Part shown: piece after piece, positions 8,037 through 11,543 of the stretch
How positions within the stretch are numbered: the first letter of the stretch is position 1
Layout of the letters: each line of letters opens with the position of its first letter
From: Massilia sp.
GTDB taxonomy: Bacteria; Pseudomonadota; Gammaproteobacteria; Burkholderiales; Burkholderiaceae_D
Length of the DNA stretch: 11,543 nucleotides
Reading direction: 5' to 3'
NCBI GenBank assembly: GCA_003520365.1
Contig: DOUW01000253.1
Span: 1-11,543, forward strand
The notes under the pieces: model-generated
Databases searched by the model: none
The model's input: only the letters and a program-made list of their open reading frames with translations
Told to the model about the DNA's origin: nothing
Position numbers and translations under genes: made by a program

Positions 8037-9122
8037 TTAAAACGCGTGGCGCATGCCGACGTTGAAGGCCTTGTTGCCGCTGCCGGGTGCGCTGGCATTG
8101 CCGACCGTGTAGCCGGCGCCATTGCGGTTGCGGATATGCGAATACGCCGCGTAGAAGTCCGTGCGGCGCGACACCGAATAACTCGCGCCGATGGCCATCT
8201 GGTTGGCGTCCTGGTTGGCGAGATCGCGGTCGTTCTTGCGGATGTACGAAGTCAGCAAGGTGATCGAATGGTCGACCGGGATGGCGAAGCCGAACAGCAC
8301 GTCGCGACTATTGCTCGACGGCGTACGGGCGATGCCGGCCGCGTAGGGGTTATCGGGGTTGAACAGCGGCGAACTGGCCAGGCCCCGGCTCATGCTGTAG
8401 GCGGCGTAGGCCGTGCCCCAGCCCAGGCGCAGGTTGGCGGCCACGATCGAATTCTTCGAGTTGGTGTCGTTGCTGGTCTTGCTGTTGAGATTGACGCGCA
8501 CCGCGTTCTGGTTGCGGTGCGCGGCGCGCACCGTCAGCGGGCCGCTGGACAGGCCGACCGTCATGCCCCAGGCGCGTCCGGCGGGCGAGGTGTCGAGGTC
8601 GCGTGCGGCCCAGGAGACACCGCCCTCGAACCCGTTCGGGAAAATCTTGTAGTACTGGACGCCGTTGTCGGTGCGGCGTGGCCCGCCGATCAGGTTCGAC
8701 GCGCTGCCGGCGGTGCCGCCCTTGAACGGGTCGGCGACGTCGGTCAGCGCCAGGTATTGGAGGTTGTACTGGCGGCCGATCGTGATCGCCCCGAATTCCC
8801 CCGACAGCCCGACCCAGGCCTGGTGCTCGAGGCGCTCGTCCTTCTCCTGCTCACGGCCGGCGGCGCGGCCGGTATCGAGCCGCATCTCGGTCTCGAGCCC
8901 GAAGATCGCCGAGGTGTTCTGGCCGACGGCTTCGCTGCCATGGATGCCGATGCGCGAGGTCGATGCGATGCCGCTGCCGACCCGTGTCGTGCAACCGTTG
9001 ACGCAGCCGCCCTCGCCGACCACGCCGGCATCGAGCACACCGTAGGTCGTCACACCGCTTTGCGCACAGGCAGCGGCGGCACTTCCTCCCAGCACAGCAA
9101 TCGTGACAATCGATTTCAGCAT
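8037..9122 (-). CDS. outer-membrane porin (Gram-negative porin family)
   Basis: The 361-aa protein is a betaproteobacterial general-diffusion porin, expected as a 16-stranded trimeric beta-barrel. A signal peptide (MLKSIVTIAVLGGSAAAACA) precedes a mature start QSGVTTYGVLDAG, a hallmark of the family. The block VGLSGEFGAITIGRQYN (about 104-120) and the C-terminal GMRHAF ending in Phe, needed for BAM-mediated assembly, are also typical. Alternating hydrophobic strands fill the rest. Two cysteines, C40 and C44, in the first external loop could form a disulfide. GAGAGG lies upstream of ATG 9122 with good spacing. It is divergent from the first PEP-CTERM gene. Solute preference cannot be inferred. 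Confidence 0.95.
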   Translation of the reverse strand: MLKSIVTIAVLGGSAAAACAQSGVTTYGVLDAGVVGEGGCVNGCTTRVGSGIASTSRIGIHGSEAVGQNTSAIFGLETEMRLDTGRAAGREQEKDERLEHQAWVGLSGEFGAITIGRQYNLQYLALTDVADPFKGGTAGSASNLIGGPRRTDNGVQYYKIFPNGFEGGVSWAARDLDTSPAGRAWGMTVGLSSGPLTVRAAHRNQNAVRVNLNSKTSNDTNSKNSIVAANLRLGWGTAYAAYSMSRGLASSPLFNPDNPYAAGIARTPSSNSRDVLFGFAIPVDHSITLLTSYIRKNDRDLANQDANQMAIGASYSVSRRTDFYAAYSHIRNRNGAGYTVGNASAPGSGNKAFNVGMRHAF

Positions 9123-9422
9123 CGGCGTATCCTCTCCACGCCTCTACCTTACCCCCGTTTAAGCGGCTTCATCTGTCGAATAACCCACATACGGCTCACC
9201 AAAATGGCTTGTCTTTTTGTAGGCAGACTCTGACGATATTAACTCGGTGCAATTTCTGCCTACCCATGTTCTGCTTACCATGCCGGCATGGGTTTCTTAT
9301 TCGGCGATCATTAACTGGCAACATCGCTTCAGATTTCCTGTACCGTCGAAAATATTTACAATTTTCACGATTCGCTTCCTGACGTCAATAAATAACCCAA
9401 GCAATTCAATTACTTACATTAC
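9123..9422. promoter_or_regulatory. AT-rich divergent intergenic region between porin and PEP-CTERM gene
   Basis: No gene is credible here; the long plus-strand frame from 9247 has no ribosome binding site and merely reads into the PEP-CTERM gene. The region holds a perfect 12-bp palindrome CATGCCGGCATG (9279-9290) nested with CCCATG/CATGGG, and an inverted repeat GAAAAT (9348-9353) / ATTTTC (9361-9366) about 90 bp before the sigma-54 start. Both are candidate regulator sites. I could not assign a porin promoter. Confidence 0.45.
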
Positions 9423-9438
9423 TGGCCTACAACTTGCT
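9423..9438 (+). promoter_or_regulatory. sigma-54 (-24/-12) promoter of PEP-CTERM gene 1
   Basis: TGGCCTACAACTTGCT has the required GG-N10-GC spacing and matches the consensus TGGCAC-N5-TTGCT closely. It predicts transcription from about 9449, leaving a 20-nt leader with an AGGGG ribosome binding site before ATG 9469. Confidence 0.8.
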
Positions 9439-9468
9439 ATTGGTAAGCCATCAACACAGGGGCTTACC

Positions 9469-10080
9469 ATGAACATCCGCTCTTACCTGGCCGCTATCGG
9501 CCTCTGCCTGCTTCCGCTGTCGAGCCAAGCCGGCGTCATCTACGAATGGCAGGCTTTGAACGATGAGCTTCCTTGGGGAATAACGCTCGAACTCGAATTC
9601 GACGATCAAACCGTTGCGAGCGGCGCATTCAACTTCGACTACAGCGATCCCTACGGCTACGACCAGGTGCCGCAGAATGGCCTGCTCAATCTGCGCTATA
9701 CCTTCCCGGGCGTGGGAGAAGAAATGCTGTACGCAGCGAATCGCGGCGGCTTCTCGACCGGCATGGGGTACGTCAACATGGCGCTCGCATTCGGCGCCGA
9801 CGGCTACCTGACCGGCAGCATCTACCTCAACAACGGCTTTCATCACATCGACATGTTTTCGACCGGACAAACGTTCACGATCATCGATGCGAACAGCGAC
9901 GAGCAAATGGAAGGCGCCGGCTGCACCTGGGAGACCCCATCCTGCGGCGGCGCCAGCGGTCATATCCGGCGCGTGAGCACGACCGCCCACATTGCACAGA
10001 TTCCGGAACCGGGCTCGCTGGCCTTGTTGGGCGCCGGGCTGCTCGCGGCGCTCGGCCTGCGCCGCCGCTCGGTGCCGTAA
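9469..10080 (+). CDS. PEP-CTERM sorting domain surface protein 1
   Basis: The 203-aa protein has a signal peptide (MNIRSYLAAIGLCLLPLSSQA) and a C-terminal PEP-CTERM sorting signal: IPEPGSLALLGAGLLAAL with P179-E180-P181, a transmembrane helix and a basic RRRSVP tail. In the established exosortase (EpsH/XrtA) pathway such proteins are exported, cut near PEP and attached to or released on the cell surface, often together with exopolysaccharide production. The middle is a beta-rich, Gly/Asp/Tyr-rich domain; C152 and C159 may pair. The function of that domain is unknown to me. ATG 9469 is chosen because the signal peptide starts there with AGGGG at 9458-9462. The gene sits behind a sigma-54 promoter, as does the next one. 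No exosortase gene is in the window. Confidence 0.93.
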   Translation: MNIRSYLAAIGLCLLPLSSQAGVIYEWQALNDELPWGITLELEFDDQTVASGAFNFDYSDPYGYDQVPQNGLLNLRYTFPGVGEEMLYAANRGGFSTGMGYVNMALAFGADGYLTGSIYLNNGFHHIDMFSTGQTFTIIDANSDEQMEGAGCTWETPSCGGASGHIRRVSTTAHIAQIPEPGSLALLGAGLLAALGLRRRSVP

Positions 10081-10140
10081 GCCAGGCGTACCGGGGCGCT
10101 GCGCACCGCCGGCGCCCGGTATGCAAACAGGCCCTGGCTT
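10079..10140. terminator. nested stem-loop after PEP-CTERM gene 1
   Basis: The outer arms AAGCCAGG (10079-10086) and CCTGGCTT (10133-10140) are a perfect 8-bp inverted repeat. Inside, TACCGGGGCGC (10089-10099) pairs with GCGCCCGGTA (10112-10121) with one bulged G. There is no T-run, so it is a strong structure of terminator or stabiliser type rather than a classical intrinsic terminator. Confidence 0.5.
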
Positions 10141-10271
10141 GGGCCGCCCCCCTCAGCGTTCGCCACGACGCCAACAGCGACGGACCGATCAGTGTCGGCA
10201 ATTCTTACATTAAGGAAATGCACTGCGCATAGAGCGAGACAAGTGGTTGATTTGGATCATTTAACTATTAG

Positions 10272-10287
10272 TGGCATAAGAATTGCT
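10272..10287 (+). promoter_or_regulatory. sigma-54 (-24/-12) promoter of PEP-CTERM gene 2
   Basis: TGGCATAAGAATTGCT has exact GG-N10-GC spacing and full TGGCA and TTGCT elements. It predicts a start near 10298 and a leader of about 31 nt. It is independent of the first PEP-CTERM promoter, so the two genes are separately but probably coordinately controlled. Confidence 0.85.
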
Positions 10288-10328
10288 ATTCATAGTCACA
10301 CCACTTCAACCACATTCTCATTCATACC

Positions 10329-10970
10329 ATGATCAAGAAATTCCTCGCGCTTGCCGCCACGGCACTGTTTTCCCTGAACGCCTCCGCTGGTTATATCCAG
10401 TACGATTTCCATACCGGATCCGACGGCGCCGGACTATCCGGCTACTTCATCCAGCACGACACCGACCAGTCGATCGCGTATTTCGACTTCTGGCTGCTTG
10501 ACCCCGTCCGCGACTATGGCCAACCCTTCTATCCGCTCGGCGGCGAGGGCGAGGTGCTGCTGACCGACGCCACCACCCATTTCCTGAGCGACGGCCCCAC
10601 CAATTTCACGATCGCCGACGACTTCGGCGCGGACCACTTCACGAATCTCAGCGTCAGCTTTGCACGCAATGCCCAGGGCAGCTTTGTCTACACGGCGCAT
10701 TACGACGCCGATCTCTTCGAACAGGAACCGCCGATGTTCTACTCCGGCACCCTGACCGGCATCGCCACCCGGGGCACCGTCGACCCGCAACTGGCGGAAT
10801 ACCTGGATTCGATGGATGGCTACGAATATGGCGTGCCGCGTATCGTGCCGCGGTATATCGGCCCGAATGAGGTTCCCGGAGAAGTTCCCGAGCCGGCGAG
10901 CATCGCCTTGCTGGCCCTGGGCGCTGCCGGGATGCTTGGCGCGACGCGGCGCCGCAGCTCGGGTCGGTAA
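10329..10970 (+). CDS. PEP-CTERM sorting domain surface protein 2
   Basis: The 213-aa protein has a signal peptide (MIKKFLALAATALFSLNASA), a beta-rich acidic middle region and a C-terminal sorting signal VPEPASIALLALGAAGML with P187-E188-P189 and the basic tail TRRRSSGR. It is therefore an exosortase substrate displayed at or released from the cell surface. The mature N-terminus GYIQYDFHTGSD resembles that of the neighbouring PEP-CTERM protein (GVIYEWQALNDE), so the two may be distant paralogues; overall identity looks low. No cysteines are present. ATG 10329 is where the signal peptide starts, but no Shine-Dalgarno is visible in the short leader, which is unusual here. The sigma-54 promoter is upstream and a strong intrinsic terminator follows at 11015. 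Confidence 0.92.
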   Translation: MIKKFLALAATALFSLNASAGYIQYDFHTGSDGAGLSGYFIQHDTDQSIAYFDFWLLDPVRDYGQPFYPLGGEGEVLLTDATTHFLSDGPTNFTIADDFGADHFTNLSVSFARNAQGSFVYTAHYDADLFEQEPPMFYSGTLTGIATRGTVDPQLAEYLDSMDGYEYGVPRIVPRYIGPNEVPGEVPEPASIALLALGAAGMLGATRRRSSGR

Positions 10971-11014
10971 TTCGCATCTTGCGCACCGCCTGGGGCGCCC
11001 TGCGAAAACAAAAA

Positions 11015-11036
11015 AGCCCTTGCCGATGCAAGGGCT
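11015..11036. terminator. intrinsic terminator after PEP-CTERM gene 2
   Basis: AGCCCTTGC and GCAAGGGCT form a perfect 9-bp stem with a CGAT loop, followed by CTTCTAT. An A-rich tract (AAAACAAAAAA) precedes it, which gives a good U-run on the opposite strand, so it should work in both directions and shields the PEP-CTERM genes from the element to the right. Confidence 0.85.
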
Positions 11037-11077
11037 CTTCTATCGATTCTGGCGGAAGCGGTGTCCGCCGTATTAGG

Positions 11078-11155
11078 GTCCACTACCGTTCACTCCAGTC
11101 CACGTAGACCATTGTTCTATAGGGAGAAATTTAAAACTAAGTCCAGCGTTGTCCA
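11078..11155. repeat. helically phased GTCCA repeats, probable integrase arm/attachment region
   Basis: GTCCA occurs at 11078, 11098, 11141 and 11151, with the variant GTTCA at 11088. The first three are exactly 10 bp apart, the last two also 10 bp, and the two clusters are 63 bp apart, about six helical turns. They lie between the host terminator and the integrase gene, where the att core and arm sites of a tyrosine recombinase are expected. The exact crossover cannot be fixed without the other end. Confidence 0.5.
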
Positions 11156-11183
11156 GAGGAAAGTGTTAAAATCCGCGCTTTTG

Positions 11184-11207
11184 ATGTGGGTAGGAATGTG
11201 GGTAGGA
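11184..11207 (+). repeat. perfect tandem 12-bp repeat at the integrase start
   Basis: ATGTGGGTAGGA is present twice without a gap (11184-11195 and 11196-11207), ending four bases before the integrase ATG. The second copy supplies the AGGA ribosome binding site. It could be a site for self-repression by the integrase or an excisionase. It also opens a 14-codon leader frame (MWVGMWVGRHGATD) that overlaps the integrase start out of frame. Confidence 0.65.
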
Positions 11208-11211
11208 CGAC

Positions 11212-11543
11212 ATGGCGCGACTGATTGAAAAGCTCTCATCGCTTGAGGTAAGCAAAAAAACTAAACCGGGATACTACGGTGATGGCGCTGGGCTTTGGCT
11301 ACAGGTCTCGCTGTCAGGTACCAAAAGCTGGATCTTCCGCTATACCTTTGCAGGCAAGCAGCGCGAGATGGGGCTTGGACCGTTCCACACAGTGTCCCTA
11401 GCAGATGCTAGGGCGAAGGCCAAAGAGTGCCGCCTGATCCTCCGCGACGGAAAGGACCCGCTTGAGCTTAGAAAAGCGTCTCGCCTCGCTGAGGCATTGG
11501 ACAGGGCACGCATGGTTACCTTTGAATCGCCCCGGGTTTTGTA
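11212..11543 (+). CDS. tyrosine recombinase (DUF4102/P4-type integrase), partial
   Basis: Only the first 110 codons are in the window. They encode the N-terminal arm-binding domain (DUF4102, Arm-DNA-bind_3) of P4-like integrases: KPGYYGDGAGLWLQVSLSG, SWIFRYTFAGKQREMGLGPF, VSLADARAKAKECRLILRDGKDPLELR. The core-binding and catalytic domains (R-H-R-Y) would lie beyond the edge. Lower GC, more A/T-ending codons and its location after a strong terminator indicate a horizontally acquired element. ATG 11212 is used, with AGGA about four bases upstream. The last residues (VTFESPRVL) depart from the usual TFxxxA continuation just where TGAATCGCC begins at 11523, so the gene may be interrupted there. 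Confidence 0.85.
   Translation, partial: MARLIEKLSSLEVSKKTKPGYYGDGAGLWLQVSLSGTKSWIFRYTFAGKQREMGLGPFHTVSLADARAKAKECRLILRDGKDPLELRKASRLAEALDRARMVTFESPRVL
11523..11543. mobile_element. possible insertion-sequence end inside the integrase gene
   Basis: TGAATCGCCCCGGGTTTTG looks like an IS terminal repeat of the TGA-starting type, and integrase similarity appears to stop at this point. Only 21 bases are available, so this is a weak, recall-based call. Confidence 0.25.

Noticed and set aside
8046..9233. 395-codon plus-strand frame opposite the porin
   Set aside because: Shadow frame; the porin has a signal peptide, family motifs and terminal Phe.
9247..9468. 74-residue N-terminal extension of PEP-CTERM protein 1
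   Set aside because: It would bury the signal peptide and would start upstream of the sigma-54 promoter.
11051..11069. GGCGGA/TCCGCC hairpin, considered as part of a tRNA gene used as integration site
   Set aside because: No cloverleaf, T-loop GTTCGA or CCA end can be built on either strand around 11040-11140.

Overview
The window looks like chromosome of a high-GC betaproteobacterium, most likely in or near the Oxalobacteraceae (Massilia-like). This is an inference from gene content, not from a database search. The supporting signs are a Gcr-type membrane protein, a Burkholderiales-style trimeric porin, two PEP-CTERM proteins behind sigma-54 promoters, and LexA boxes of the CTGT-N8-ACAG type.

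Layout. (1) 123-3673 (+): a Gcr-family ('site-specific recombinase' by name) polytopic membrane protein is translationally coupled through ATGA to a phospholipase D / cardiolipin-synthase-like lipoprotein. (2) 3680-3799: a large nested palindrome fills the gap between convergent genes. (3) 3800-5803 (-): a tight run of PAP2 phosphatase, calcineurin-like phosphoesterase and SUI1/YciH-like factor. (4) 5855-5889: a LexA operator region with one perfect and one near-perfect box lies in an AT-rich divergent promoter region, upstream of an unrecognised 70-aa gene at 5950. (5) 6558-7595 (+): an SDR oxidoreductase with a C-terminal membrane segment, preceded by a perfect 11-bp dyad. (6) 7554-9122 (-): a porin followed by a very acidic, probably disordered protein whose 3' end overlaps the SDR gene. 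(7) 9423-11036 (+): two PEP-CTERM surface proteins, each with a textbook -24/-12 sigma-54 promoter, closed by a strong intrinsic terminator. (8) 11078-11543: the left end of an integrated element, with helically phased GTCCA repeats, a perfect tandem 12-mer and the start of a DUF4102-type tyrosine recombinase. The recombinase may itself be interrupted at the window edge.

How the genes fit together. Segments 1 and 3 share an envelope-lipid flavour (PLD/Cls and PAP2). Segments 6-7 are cell-surface functions (porin, exosortase substrates). The exosortase and the PrsK/PrsR-type regulator expected for PEP-CTERM proteins are not in the window and would act from elsewhere. Visible regulation consists of SOS control of the 70-aa gene, sigma-54 control of the PEP-CTERM genes, and a likely operator before the SDR gene. 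No rRNA, tRNA or CRISPR array was seen.
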